The translations under genes and the position numbers were made by a program. The notes below the pieces were generated by a model. It made no database searches and was not told the origin of the DNA. It saw nothing but the letters and a program-made list of their open reading frames with translations. This document shows, in pieces, positions 8,409 to 17,015 of a stretch of 64,000 nt of DNA (position 1 is the stretch's first letter; every line of letters begins with the position of its first letter). This DNA comes from Sanguibacter inulinus (lineage in GTDB: Bacteria; Actinomycetota; Actinomycetes; Actinomycetales; Cellulomonadaceae): assembly GCF_013415325.1 (NCBI RefSeq), contig NZ_JACBYE010000004.1, positions 101,860-165,859 on the forward strand, in the 5' to 3' direction.

Positions 8409-8993
8409 ATGGGACAGATCATCTTCGACACGGCCACCACCATCAACGGCTGGATCGCCGACGAGCAGAACTCCTTGGCATGGTTGTTCGCCGTCGAGAA
8501 CGGCGACACCCCGGACGCGGGCCTGTTCCCGGCAGACGCCGGCGTGCTCGTCGAGGGCTCCACCACCTACGAGTGGATCCTCGCTGAAGAGGACATCCTC
8601 GCCCACCCAGAGAAGTGGCGAGACTTCCACGGCGACAAGACGACCTTCGTCTTCACCACCAGAGACCTGCCCGTCCCCGAGGGGGCAGACGTCAGGTTCG
8701 TCAGCGGGTCTGTCGCTGATGCTCTCCCGGCGATCCGCGAGGCTGCCGCCGACCGAGATATCTGGGTGGTGGGCGGAGGTGACCTCGCCGGCCAGTTCCT
8801 CGACATCGGGGAGCTAGACCAGATCTGCCTGTCAGTCGCACCCGTCGCGCTCACCGGTGGCGCGCCGCTGTTCCCACGCCGCATCGAGTCCGACCGCCTG
8901 CACCTCGTCTCCGCGACGGCGGTCGGTCAGTTCGCACGGCTCGTGTACGAGGTGCGTCCCGCTGTAGCGACGGACGAGCATCATGCTCGGTGA
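8409..8993 (+). CDS. Dihydrofolate reductase-fold (RibD C-terminal-like) protein
   Basis: A 194-residue reductase-fold protein. MGQIIFDTATTINGWIAD at the start and IWVVGGGDLAGQFLDIGELDQICLSVAPVALTGGAPLF near the end are the two signature segments of RibD_C/DHFR-like proteins, the glycine triplet contacting NADPH. Such proteins are usually not true folate enzymes and their substrates are mostly unknown. The start ATG 8409 was chosen by family alignment; the frame is open further upstream. The last codons overlap the start of the AT-richer membrane gene. Confidence 0.75.
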   Translation: MGQIIFDTATTINGWIADEQNSLAWLFAVENGDTPDAGLFPADAGVLVEGSTTYEWILAEEDILAHPEKWRDFHGDKTTFVFTTRDLPVPEGADVRFVSGSVADALPAIREAAADRDIWVVGGGDLAGQFLDIGELDQICLSVAPVALTGGAPLFPRRIESDRLHLVSATAVGQFARLVYEVRPAVATDEHHAR

Positions 8994-10191
8994 GCGCCTA
9001 GCGGTGCAGGAGGGGGGAGTTCTCATCTCGCCGAACTCAGATGAGAGCGACGAGGGAGAACGTCTCCCATGGGCGACGAGTGAGTTGGAGGCCTGCCGGG
9101 AGAAATGGCCCGAAGGCCTCGCGGGCGTGGGGCGGGAGATCTCGGTGCTGCGAGTCGATAAAAGACGCAGACGGGATTCCGAGACTCGGCTAGGGCGGGC
9201 AGGCGTGAGGTTGGGAAACTGGCTGTTGGGTCTGACGCCTTTGATTGCGATCGTGCTCGTAATTCTCACCTTTCCCGACCCAAGGCTACTGCCATCGTAC
9301 TTCAGTTCGTATGCCACGGCTTCAGCGATTCTCTTCTTTGTGACCGTCCTGGCGACTATGGTGCTTTTTGGTGACGTAGCCTTTGCTCGCACCACTGCGG
9401 TCCTTTGGCTAATCTCTGATATTCTTCGGTCAATCTTCGTTTACGGGTCCCGATTCGTTTCGATGATTTTTGCGCTGCTCGGACTGCTCTATGTGACGAT
9501 CTGGGAGTCGGAGGGCATGCCGGAGGTTGGACTGACTGCGCTGCTCATGCTTCAAGGACTCGTTTCTGTCCTCGCGTATATCGGGTTGGCAATGGCCCCG
9601 CCCTTGCTTGGCCTAAGGCCGAAGGTGGCGCGAGTGTCAAGCATCCACTCGGCCTGCCTTTCTGCATACATGGCGATTTTTGTGTTCTTGGGTCTCGCGA
9701 TCCTCGCGCTTGGGCGCGACGCAATTAGTGGAGCCGTTCCTCTTGCTTTGCTGTTTGCGGTTTCGACCTGGGTGCTTGTTCAGATATCAAGCGCTCGGAA
9801 AGAGATCGAAAATTCATCGGCCGAGGTGCTTGATGCAATGACAGATCTTGAGGTCGTTTTCGGCAGGATTCGTCGGGAAGGCGCGCGCATGGAGTTCGAT
9901 CCAGAGTTCCGCAGTGGGGTGCTCAAATTGCAGAGCGTGGGCCACAAGACGCTCTCTGGGTTGGCTCCCGGACATAAGGGGCGCCCCAGGGCTGATCATC
10001 CTTCGATGGTCGTCATGGATTATCTTGCCGTCCGAGTGGCGACATCGGATTCGACGAGACGTGTTATGAACAGAGAGCTGTTCCTTGAGGAGAGAATGGG
10101 TGAGGCGACCGACCGGGAACTTCAGTACCTAATCGCCGATTTCGTTTCGGAACTCCGGGTGCAGGCGTTGTCGCCTGGATCCTTGGTGTAG
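8983..10191 (+). CDS. Multi-pass membrane protein of unknown function, atypical base composition
   Basis: Function not recognised. About six membrane helices lie between residues 75 and 265, followed by a cytoplasmic C-terminal region of about 135 residues that begins with a likely coiled-coil helix (SARKEIENSSAEVLDAMTDLEVVFGRIRREG). The first 60 residues are soluble and charged. Base composition is out of step with all neighbours: 59 of 120 bases at 9361-9480 are G or C (49 percent), and codons such as ATT, TTT, CTT and TCG/TCT mix freely. This suggests recent transfer. The start at 8983 overlaps the previous gene by 11 bp; a later start is possible. Confidence 0.6.
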   Translation: MLGERLAVQEGGVLISPNSDESDEGERLPWATSELEACREKWPEGLAGVGREISVLRVDKRRRRDSETRLGRAGVRLGNWLLGLTPLIAIVLVILTFPDPRLLPSYFSSYATASAILFFVTVLATMVLFGDVAFARTTAVLWLISDILRSIFVYGSRFVSMIFALLGLLYVTIWESEGMPEVGLTALLMLQGLVSVLAYIGLAMAPPLLGLRPKVARVSSIHSACLSAYMAIFVFLGLAILALGRDAISGAVPLALLFAVSTWVLVQISSARKEIENSSAEVLDAMTDLEVVFGRIRREGARMEFDPEFRSGVLKLQSVGHKTLSGLAPGHKGRPRADHPSMVVMDYLAVRVATSDSTRRVMNRELFLEERMGEATDRELQYLIADFVSELRVQALSPGSLV

Positions 10192-10265
10192 GACTGCTTG
10201 ATTCAGAAGAGTCCGATCCGCTGACAGGGTGCTCTTCGCCATGGGAATGCTGAACGATCCGCAGT
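9150..10265. other. Low-GC segment within a high-GC background
   Basis: From about 9150 to 10265 the sequence drops to roughly 50-57 percent G+C in the lines counted by hand, against about 70 percent on either side. It covers most of the membrane-protein gene and the short gap after it. No flanking direct repeat or transposase was seen. Confidence 0.7.
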
Positions 10266-10278
10266 TCCGAACCCAGGA

Positions 10279-10746
10279 CTAGATCATCCGCGGCGTCGTC
10301 CTCCCGTAGCCGTGCTCGCCGTCGATGCGACAGGGGAGGGTCGTGCGTCCCTCTGTGACCTCGCGCCAGAGCGACTCGACCCAGTCGGCCGCGGCGTCGA
10401 CGACCACGTCGCGCACGTCGACGTCCGGGGTCCTCTGGAGACACGGGAGCTCGGGGTCGGTGCTGGTCTCCGTCCAGGTGACCCCGAAGAGGTGGCGCCA
10501 CGGGTCGACGGCCTTGTTGAGGACCCAGGCGTCGGGTCCGTCCAGCCGGAGCCGCACGTCGAAGGTGCCTTCGCCGTCGGGGTCCGGGAACACATCCACC
10601 CCGACCTCGCGGGCGGCTGCCGGCATCGCGTCGAGCACGTGCCGCATCTTCACGCGGACGTCGTCCGAGCGGGCGGCGAGCTCAATGCGGAGAGCACTGA
10701 TGTACTCCGCGAGCGGGAGAGCGGCGGTCGCGAGCCCGTCGTCCAT
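10279..10746 (-). CDS. Small soluble protein, DUF6389-like
   Basis: A 155-residue acidic protein with no signal or membrane segment. The stretch VGVDVFPDPDGEGTFDVRLRLDGPDAWVLNKAVD followed by LFGVTWTE and the ending WVESLWREV with EHGYG resembles, from memory, the DUF6389 family. Such small acidic proteins are often encoded near polymorphic toxins as immunity proteins, but no toxin gene is visible here. It sits downstream of the low-GC segment in convergent orientation and may belong to the same acquired patch, although its own GC is normal. Confidence 0.55.
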   Translation of the reverse strand: MDDGLATAALPLAEYISALRIELAARSDDVRVKMRHVLDAMPAAAREVGVDVFPDPDGEGTFDVRLRLDGPDAWVLNKAVDPWRHLFGVTWTETSTDPELPCLQRTPDVDVRDVVVDAAADWVESLWREVTEGRTTLPCRIDGEHGYGRTTPRMI

Positions 10747-10769
10747 GCGGGAACGATATCGCCCACCTG

Positions 10770-10789
10770 TTGACTTACCCGGTTAAGTC
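10770..10789 (+). promoter_or_regulatory. LacI-type operator overlapping a -35 box, upstream of Endo H gene
   Basis: GACTTACCCGGTTAAGTC at 10772-10789 is an 18-bp palindrome with one mismatched pair and a central CG, typical of LacI-family sites. TTGACT at 10770-10775 overlaps it and can act as a -35 element. Three related sites occur at 11889, 25342 and 25366. A repressor bound here would block RNA polymerase. Confidence 0.75.
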
Positions 10790-10848
10790 CGATTGCGTGG
10801 TGAGTGGTCGGCATACGGTCGACGACACACGCTCAACGGGGAGTATCG

Positions 10849-11781
10849 ATGTCATCATCACTGCACGAGAACAGTCCGCGACGACCGACGGTGGTCCTCG
10901 CCACGCTCACCGCGGCGGCGCTCGGCCTGACGGCCGCAGCGATCGCGCCCGCCGCAGCCGCGAGCCCCACCGCGTCGGACCAGGCGTCGGAACCCGTCTC
11001 GATCGCCTATGTCGAGGTCAACAGCAACGACCTCGCGAACGTCGGCCGGTACGCGCTCGAGGACGGCTCGCCAGCCTTCGACGTCGCGATCATCTTCGCG
11101 GCGAACATCAACTTCGATGGCACGAATGCCTACCTCCACCTCAACGAGCAGGTGCAGGCGACGCTCGACGACGCCGCCACGCAGATCCGCCCGCTGCAGG
11201 AGAAGGGCATCAAGGTGACGCTCTCGCTGCTCGGCAACCACCAGGCCGCTGGGTTCGCCAACTTCCCGTCGCAGGCGGCCGCGGAGGCCTTCGCCGACCA
11301 GGTGGCTGACGTCGTCGAGACCTACGGCCTCGACGGTGTCGACATCGACGACGAGTGGGTCGCCTACGGCACGGGCAGCACACCGCCCGCCAACCCGGAC
11401 TCCGCGGTCTGGCTCGTCGACGCGCTCGGCGAGAAGCTCCCGGACGACAGCCTCATCACGCTCTACGACATCGGAGAGACGGCCGAGACCCTGCAGCAGG
11501 CACCGGCTGCGACCCTCGACACTCTCGACTACATCTGGAACCCGTACTACGGCCAGTTCAACCCGCCGCAGTTCCCCGCGGTCGACAGGTCGAGGCTCGG
11601 TGCCGCCGCGGTCGACCTCAACCAGACACCCGTGACCCTCGCGTCCGACCTCGCAGCCCGGACTGTCACCGAGGGCTTCGGTGTGTTCGTCAGCTACGAC
11701 CTGCGTGCCGGCGACCACAGTGCCTACGTATCTGCGGTGACGCGCGAGCTCTACGGGCAGGACACCACGTACACCGAGTGA
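10849..11781 (+). CDS. Secreted endo-beta-N-acetylglucosaminidase, GH18 Endo H type
   Basis: A 310-residue secreted GH18 enzyme. Residues 1-42 form a signal peptide (basic start, Ala/Leu-rich core, AAAASP cleavage region). The catalytic GH18 motif is Asp-Gly-Val-Asp-Ile-Asp-Asp-Glu, with the acid Glu at residue 169. The length and the VDIDDEW form match Endo H from Streptomyces, which cuts the chitobiose core of high-mannose and hybrid N-glycans and leaves one GlcNAc on the protein. The ATG at 10849 is chosen because it directly precedes the signal peptide. A LacI-type operator lies 60 bp upstream, shared with the GH92 gene and the ABC transporter. A strong terminator follows. Confidence 0.85.
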   Translation: MSSSLHENSPRRPTVVLATLTAAALGLTAAAIAPAAAASPTASDQASEPVSIAYVEVNSNDLANVGRYALEDGSPAFDVAIIFAANINFDGTNAYLHLNEQVQATLDDAATQIRPLQEKGIKVTLSLLGNHQAAGFANFPSQAAAEAFADQVADVVETYGLDGVDIDDEWVAYGTGSTPPANPDSAVWLVDALGEKLPDDSLITLYDIGETAETLQQAPAATLDTLDYIWNPYYGQFNPPQFPAVDRSRLGAAAVDLNQTPVTLASDLAARTVTEGFGVFVSYDLRAGDHSAYVSAVTRELYGQDTTYTE

Positions 11782-11812
11782 GGTAGCCCAGGTCTGCACG
11801 ATCACACGACCG

Positions 11813-11851
11813 GACGCCCGCTCCTCCGTCCCAGACGGGAGAGCGGGCGTC
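11813..11851 (+). terminator. Hairpin terminator after Endo H gene
   Basis: GACGCCCGCTC (11813-11823) pairs perfectly with GAGCGGGCGTC (11841-11851). The interior can fold further (CTCCGTC with GACGGGAG, one bulge). It separates the Endo H transcript from the GH92 promoter 36 bp downstream. Confidence 0.8.
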
Positions 11852-11886
11852 TGCGCTCCAGTTGGCACGGACATGCTCTCGTGGCG

Positions 11887-11906
11887 TTGACTAATACGGT
11901 TAAGTC
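11887..11906 (+). promoter_or_regulatory. LacI-type operator overlapping a -35 box, upstream of GH92 gene
   Basis: GACTAATACGGTTAAGTC at 11889-11906 shares the right half GGTTAAGTC exactly with the Endo H operator; its left half has two differences. TTGACT at 11887-11892 overlaps it. No good -10 hexamer could be picked, but the first in-frame start downstream (GTG 11923) is close enough for a leaderless transcript. Confidence 0.7.
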
Positions 11907-11922
11907 GACCAGCCTGATCCGG

Positions 11923-14900
11923 GTGAAGACACCGTCGCCGTCACTGTCCCGAGCCGTCCCCACCTTCGCGCCCGCTGCCACCGAAGAGCCTGACCCGAGC
12001 CGGTGCCTCCAGGTCGACATGCCGCCGGGTGGAGGTGAGATCGAGCTCCTCGACCTCCCAGGAGAGCGAGGCGTCGCCATCCGGCCCGGTGACGCGCTCG
12101 TCTACGACGTGCTCCCTGTCGCCGGGAGCGGCGACCGCTACGCCGCCACCGCTGTCGCCCTCGACCTGCGCCTCGACGACGGGACCAGGTTGTCCACCGG
12201 CACCCCGGCCCCTCGAGACCAGCACGGCACACCTCTCGACCCCGCCGCCCAGGCTGCCGACAAGCGCCTCTGGGTCGACCAGTGGAACCGTCGCACGGTC
12301 GACCTCGCGCCCTGGGTCGGGCGGCGCATCGACGCCGTGCTCGCCGTCGTCGGCGCCACCTCCGAGGCGACCACCGTCTTCGTCGGCGGCGTCCGCGTCC
12401 GTCAGGCACCGCAACGTCCTGACGACCTCCTCGGCTGGGTCGACACCCGCCGCGGCACGCACTCCTCCGACACCTTCTCCCGCGGGAACACAGCCCCGGT
12501 CGTCTCGATCCCGCACGGCGGCGTCTTCGGCCTGCCGATGACCGATGCCTCGGCAGGGAACTGGCCGTACCGCCACCAGATGGCCGCCCCCACGATCCAG
12601 GCCTTCGCGACGAGCCACATCCCGAGCCCGTGGATCGGCGACCGCGGCGTCTTCCAGCTCATGCCCAGCGCGTCGGCGACCCCGCCGACCGACCGGGACG
12701 CGCGGGCGCTCCGGTTCGAGCGCGACGACGAGCACGCCGGGCCCGACCGCTACGAGGTCGAGCTCGACGGTGTCTCCGTCGTCCTCACCGCGGCCCGGCA
12801 CGCCATCGGGCTGCGCGCCCGCTCCCACGGCGACTCCCTCTCGCTCGTCGTCGACCACCTCGGCGAGGCCGCCGACGCCCGCTGGGTCGTCGAAGGCGGG
12901 GTGCTGCGACTCGACGTCCTGCTCCGCGACGGTGGGGACCGCCCCGACCACCACGTCCACGCGGTGATCCCCGACGTCGTGAGTCACACCCTCACCCATG
13001 CCGACGGTGAGCTGCGCGGGTCCGTGACCCTCGCGCAGACCGAGGCCGACGTGATCATCGGCGTCTCGACGATCGACGCCGACCAGGCACGGGTCAACGC
13101 GACGACGGCCGGGACCGTCGACGACATGCTCCGCGAGGCCGCGGCCGCGTGGCGCCGCGCGCTCTCGGCCGTCGAGGTGCACGATCCCGACCAGGTCTCG
13201 CCCGACGCCCTCCGCTCGCTCGCGGGGAGCCTCGGACGCGTGCTCACCTACCCCAACGCCTACGACGAACCCGGGCCCGAGGGGCCGCGCTACCGCAGCC
13301 CGGTCGACGGCGAGCTGCGCCCCGGGAGCTTCTCGGCGACGCACGGCTTCTGGGACACCTACCGCACCGCCTGGCCGCTGCTCGGGCTGCTCGCCCCGGA
13401 CCGTGCCGGGGCGCTCGCCGACGGCTTCGTCCAGCACTTCACGGACGCGGGATGGGTGGCCCGCTGGAGCGCGCCCGGTCCCGTCGACTGCATGACGGGC
13501 ACGACGAGCGACACGGTCTTCGCCGGGCTCGCCGCCCAGGGTGTGCCGTTCCGCCTCGACGAGGCGTACCGCTCCGCGCTGCACCACGCCACCGTCCCGG
13601 CGTCAGACGCCCGGGTCGGCCGGAAGGGGCTGCGGCCCGGGATCTTCCGCGGCTACGTCGACACGCGGGTCCACGAGGGCATGTCCTGGACCCTCGACAA
13701 CGCGATCAACGACGCCTCGGCGGCGCGCCTGGCGCTCGCCCTGCTCGATCAGCCGGACGCGCAGCCCGGTCCGTCTGCTCTGTCCACCACCGCCGTGTCG
13801 ACCAAGATCGCCGACGCCGACGCCTCCGCTCAGATCGACAGGCTGACCGCGGAGGCCGACTACCTCGCGCGCCGCGCCCTCGGCTACCGCTCCGTGTTCC
13901 ACCGTGGTCTCGGCTTCTTCCTCGGGCGTGACGAGGACGGCAGGTGGCGTGTGGCCGAGGCGGACTTCGACCCGGCCGAGTGGGGCCACGACTACACCGA
14001 GACCAACGCCTGGGGGACCGCCTTCACGGCGCCGCACGACGGCGCCGGGCTCGCCGAGCTGCACGGGGGAGAGGTGGCGCTCGGCGCCGCCCTGGACGCC
14101 TTCTTCGCGACGCCGGAGACCGCCGACCCGGCCCTCGTCGGGTCCTACGGCTTCGTCATCCACGAGATGTCCGAGGCGCGCGACGTCCGGATGGGGATGC
14201 TCGGGCTGTCCAACCAGCCTGCGCACCACATCCCGCTCACGTACTGCTTCGCGGGCCGCCACGACGAGGCGCACCGGGTGGTCGTCGAGGCGCGCGACAG
14301 GTTGTTCGTCGGCTCCGAGATCGGGCAGGGCTACCCGGGGGACGAGGACAACGGGGAGATGTCCGCGTGGTACCTCTTCGCGGTGCTCGGGCTCTACCCG
14401 CTGGTTCCGGGGACCGGGGAGATGGTGCTCACCCCGCCGCTGCTGCCGCGCGTCACGCTCCACCCGCAGGGGCGCGACCACCCCCTCGAGATCACCGCGG
14501 AGAACGCCGGGGCGCCGTACGTCCGCGAGGTCCGCGTCGACGGGCAGGTCTGGGAGCGCGTCGCGGTGCCGGCGGACGTCCTCTCCTCCGCGCGGCACAT
14601 CGCCTTCGTGCTGTCGGACGAGCCGACGGGCTGGGCTCGCGACAGCCGACCCACGTCGATCAGCACCGAGCTGGGCCTCCGCGAGCCCCTGCGTGACTTG
14701 CTCGTCGTCGAGGCGGGAGGTGTCACCGACGACCGCGGTGACACCGTCGTCGCCCTCGCTGCGGGTGAGCAGGTCGAGCTCGCGCTCACCGAGCCCGCGG
14801 TGGTCTCGCTCTACACGGTGACGCTCGCGGGGGAGCCCGCTGGCCTCCCCGCCGTCCCCGACCCCGTCGTTGCCGCCTGGCGGCTCGAGGGTGTCACGGC

Positions 14901-15075
14901 GGACGGCACGGTCGTGCCGCTCGACGTGCGCGAGGAGACCTTCGACCTCGCCTGCCAGACGCGTCCGTTCCGCACGCGACCCGATGAGGGCGGGGGAGGG
15001 GCGGTCGTCGCCGTGCGCCTCACCGCGCTCTCCCAGGTCGAGCTGTCACAGATCGAGGTCTTCGGCCCGGTCTGA
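11923..15075 (+). CDS. GH92 alpha-mannosidase
   Basis: A GH92 exo-alpha-mannosidase of about 1050 residues. Calcium-dependent GH92 enzymes remove alpha-1,2, alpha-1,3 or related mannose from N-glycans. An N-terminal beta-sandwich (about residues 20-330) precedes the (alpha/alpha)6 barrel. Family signatures are GRTNAW-like GHDYTETNAWG near 687 (general acid Glu), LGLSNQPAHHIPLTYCFAG near 762, and GYPGDEDNGEMSAWYLFAVLGLYPLVPG near 803. A beta-sandwich region of about 180 residues follows. No signal peptide is present, so it should act in the cytoplasm on imported glycan. The frame is open to GTG 11881, but that lies upstream of the operator, so GTG 11923 is preferred and may be leaderless. Confidence 0.85.
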   Translation: MKTPSPSLSRAVPTFAPAATEEPDPSRCLQVDMPPGGGEIELLDLPGERGVAIRPGDALVYDVLPVAGSGDRYAATAVALDLRLDDGTRLSTGTPAPRDQHGTPLDPAAQAADKRLWVDQWNRRTVDLAPWVGRRIDAVLAVVGATSEATTVFVGGVRVRQAPQRPDDLLGWVDTRRGTHSSDTFSRGNTAPVVSIPHGGVFGLPMTDASAGNWPYRHQMAAPTIQAFATSHIPSPWIGDRGVFQLMPSASATPPTDRDARALRFERDDEHAGPDRYEVELDGVSVVLTAARHAIGLRARSHGDSLSLVVDHLGEAADARWVVEGGVLRLDVLLRDGGDRPDHHVHAVIPDVVSHTLTHADGELRGSVTLAQTEADVIIGVSTIDADQARVNATTAGTVDDMLREAAAAWRRALSAVEVHDPDQVSPDALRSLAGSLGRVLTYPNAYDEPGPEGPRYRSPVDGELRPGSFSATHGFWDTYRTAWPLLGLLAPDRAGALADGFVQHFTDAGWVARWSAPGPVDCMTGTTSDTVFAGLAAQGVPFRLDEAYRSALHHATVPASDARVGRKGLRPGIFRGYVDTRVHEGMSWTLDNAINDASAARLALALLDQPDAQPGPSALSTTAVSTKIADADASAQIDRLTAEADYLARRALGYRSVFHRGLGFFLGRDEDGRWRVAEADFDPAEWGHDYTETNAWGTAFTAPHDGAGLAELHGGEVALGAALDAFFATPETADPALVGSYGFVIHEMSEARDVRMGMLGLSNQPAHHIPLTYCFAGRHDEAHRVVVEARDRLFVGSEIGQGYPGDEDNGEMSAWYLFAVLGLYPLVPGTGEMVLTPPLLPRVTLHPQGRDHPLEITAENAGAPYVREVRVDGQVWERVAVPADVLSSARHIAFVLSDEPTGWARDSRPTSISTELGLREPLRDLLVVEAGGVTDDRGDTVVALAAGEQVELALTEPAVVSLYTVTLAGEPAGLPAVPDPVVAAWRLEGVTADGTVVPLDVREETFDLACQTRPFRTRPDEGGGGAVVAVRLTALSQVELSQIEVFGPV

Positions 15076-15168
15076 GAGGCGGGCCCGGGCCCGGGTTCGC
15101 GGACGTGTCGCCTGCATATCGAGAATCACAGACGTCCTGGCAACACGCCTCACGATGGACTCGTGGGC

Positions 15169-16323
15169 ATGAGCACATCTCTCACGCCACCTCTCCCTCA
15201 ACCCCTCGACGTCTCGAAGAGACCTCGCATCGCCTCGCTCGACGTCATCCGTGGACTTGCCATCCTGGGCACGCTGGCCAGCAACATCTGGTTGTTCCAG
15301 GCCTTCTTCGGCGAGCGTGTCATCGACGTCCGGTGGGCCGAGCTGCTCTCGTGGACGTCGGAGGGCAAGTTCCTCGGGCTGCTCACGATCATGTTCGGGA
15401 TCGGTCTCGAGATCCAGCGGCAGGCGGCGTCGAGGCGTGGCCTCCGGTGGCCGGGCACCTATCTCGTCCGTGCCGGCCTGCTCTTCCTCGACGGAGTGCT
15501 GAACTACATCTTCGTCGTGCAGTTCGACGTCCTGCGCGTCTACGCGATCCTCGGGTTCGTCGTGGCCTTCGTCCTGCTGATGCCCGAGAAGCGCCAGTGG
15601 ATCTTCATCGGCGTCGCACTCACGACACACGTCTCGCTCGTCCTCCTTCCCCTGGTCGTGACCGACTACCAGGGCACCCCAGGCATCGTCCTCCCGGGTG
15701 AGTTCTGGGTGACGGAGGGGAGGCCGCCCTATACGTACGAGATCCACAACAACGCTCTGACGGTGCTGAGCGACCTGACGACCGGCAGCGACACCGGCTC
15801 CATCTTCACCCTGGGTCTCGTGTGCTTCACGCTGGGCGCCATGGTGTACCGCCACGGGATCCTCGACGCCCGAGGAGCACGGTTGCGTCGCTGGGTCATG
15901 GTCGTGGGCTTCGGGGTCGGGATCCCGCTGGACCTGGCCTTCTTCCTCTCCCAGGAGTCGTACGGCTTCGGCCGGTTCCTGGCTGCGCCGTTCACCGCCT
16001 TCGGGATCCTCGCGCTCATGGCCGCGTTCTACCAGCGGCGCCCGATCGGTGTGGCCGGGCGACACCTGTCTCTCGTGGGCCGGATGGCACTGAGCTGCTA
16101 CGTGCTCCAGAACGTCCTCGGCCGGGTGGCCCAGCGCTGGATCGGCAGCTCTCCTCTCTCACCGATGCTCGACCCCTTGATCGGCACCATCCTGATGTTC
16201 CTCGTCATCGGCGCTCTGGTGATCCTCTTCGCCAAGGTCTGGCTGCGGTTCTTCCCCAGGGGACCGCTCGAGTACGTCTGGGACGTCAGCTTCCGGTTCC
16301 TCACGCGCCGTCGACTCCGCTGA
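15169..16323 (+). CDS. DUF418 membrane protein
   Basis: A 384-residue multi-pass membrane protein of the DUF418 family (YeiB-like). It starts with RIASLDVIRGLAILGTLASNIW, the typical first helix, and ends with the acyltransferase-3-like helices around LSLVGRMALSCYVLQNVLG. About ten membrane helices are expected. The family role is unknown, though it is related to membrane acyltransferases. ATG 15169 or GTG 15163 could be the start, and neither has a clear ribosome site. It is a single gene between GH92 and a TetR regulator, with no sign that it belongs to the glycan regulon. Confidence 0.8.
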   Translation: MSTSLTPPLPQPLDVSKRPRIASLDVIRGLAILGTLASNIWLFQAFFGERVIDVRWAELLSWTSEGKFLGLLTIMFGIGLEIQRQAASRRGLRWPGTYLVRAGLLFLDGVLNYIFVVQFDVLRVYAILGFVVAFVLLMPEKRQWIFIGVALTTHVSLVLLPLVVTDYQGTPGIVLPGEFWVTEGRPPYTYEIHNNALTVLSDLTTGSDTGSIFTLGLVCFTLGAMVYRHGILDARGARLRRWVMVVGFGVGIPLDLAFFLSQESYGFGRFLAAPFTAFGILALMAAFYQRRPIGVAGRHLSLVGRMALSCYVLQNVLGRVAQRWIGSSPLSPMLDPLIGTILMFLVIGALVILFAKVWLRFFPRGPLEYVWDVSFRFLTRRRLR

Positions 16324-16431
16324 CCCGTGCCCGTGCCCGTCCTCGTCGTCGGAGCCACAGACGGCATCTCCGCGCTGGGCGTATCTCGTCGTCGGAAGAC
16401 ACCGCTGGCGCTGAGAGTGGAGAGCGCGTCT

Positions 16432-16459
16432 CAGTTATTCAACCGTGGTTTACTAACTG
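16432..16459. promoter_or_regulatory. Palindromic operator immediately before TetR start
   Basis: The 28-bp element has outer arms CAGTTA (16432-16437) and TAACTG (16454-16459) and inner arms AACC/GGTT around the centre at 16445. It ends one base before the ATG of the TetR gene at 16461, so binding would block transcription or translation of the regulator and the reductase behind it. Confidence 0.65.
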
Positions 16460-16460
16460 C

Positions 16461-17015
16461 ATGAGTCGCCCTCCCCGATCGACGGACGCCGAGCTGCTGG
16501 ACCGCATCGACACCGCCCTGTCCCAGCGCACCTCGACCGAGCCCTGGGGTCTCGGCGACGTCGCGCCGGCCGCGGGGATCAGCGCCGCGGGCCTCATCAA
16601 GCGGTTCGGGTCCAAGGAGCGCCTGCTGCACGCCCTCACGCGACGCTGGATCGACACCGTGCCGTCCGCCCCGGTCGACCCCGAGCACGCACTCGACGAG
16701 CTCCGGGCGTACGGCCGGGCGAACTTCGCGACCGCGTCGTCGTCAGCTGCGATCACCGGGCTCGGAGAGCTCATGCGCGACCTGTGGTCACCCGAGGCGG
16801 TGGCGCTGCTCCGTGAAGGCTGGGACAAGCAGGCGCGATACATCGAGAGCCTCCTCGCGCAGCTCTCCCTCCGCGCTGACCTCGATCACCGTGCAGCCGC
16901 CCTCACCGTGCTCGACGCCCTCCACGGGAGTCTCTACAGGCAAGCGGTCTCGCTCGACCCGACCTCACCCGAAGAGACCATCGACAACCTCCTCAAGGAA
17001 TGGACACGACCATGA
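16461..17015 (+). CDS. TetR-family regulator
   Basis: A 184-residue TetR-like repressor. The N-terminal helix-turn-helix lies within about residues 8-55 (LGDVAPAAGISAAGLIKRFGSKERLLHALTRRW, the KRFGSKE turn replacing the usual YYHFGSKE). The remaining helices form the inducer pocket. The ATG follows directly on a 28-bp palindrome, so it is probably autoregulated. Its stop overlaps the start of the next gene (ATGA), so it is co-transcribed with and likely controls the DHFR-fold reductase. Confidence 0.8.
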   Translation: MSRPPRSTDAELLDRIDTALSQRTSTEPWGLGDVAPAAGISAAGLIKRFGSKERLLHALTRRWIDTVPSAPVDPEHALDELRAYGRANFATASSSAAITGLGELMRDLWSPEAVALLREGWDKQARYIESLLAQLSLRADLDHRAAALTVLDALHGSLYRQAVSLDPTSPEETIDNLLKEWTRP

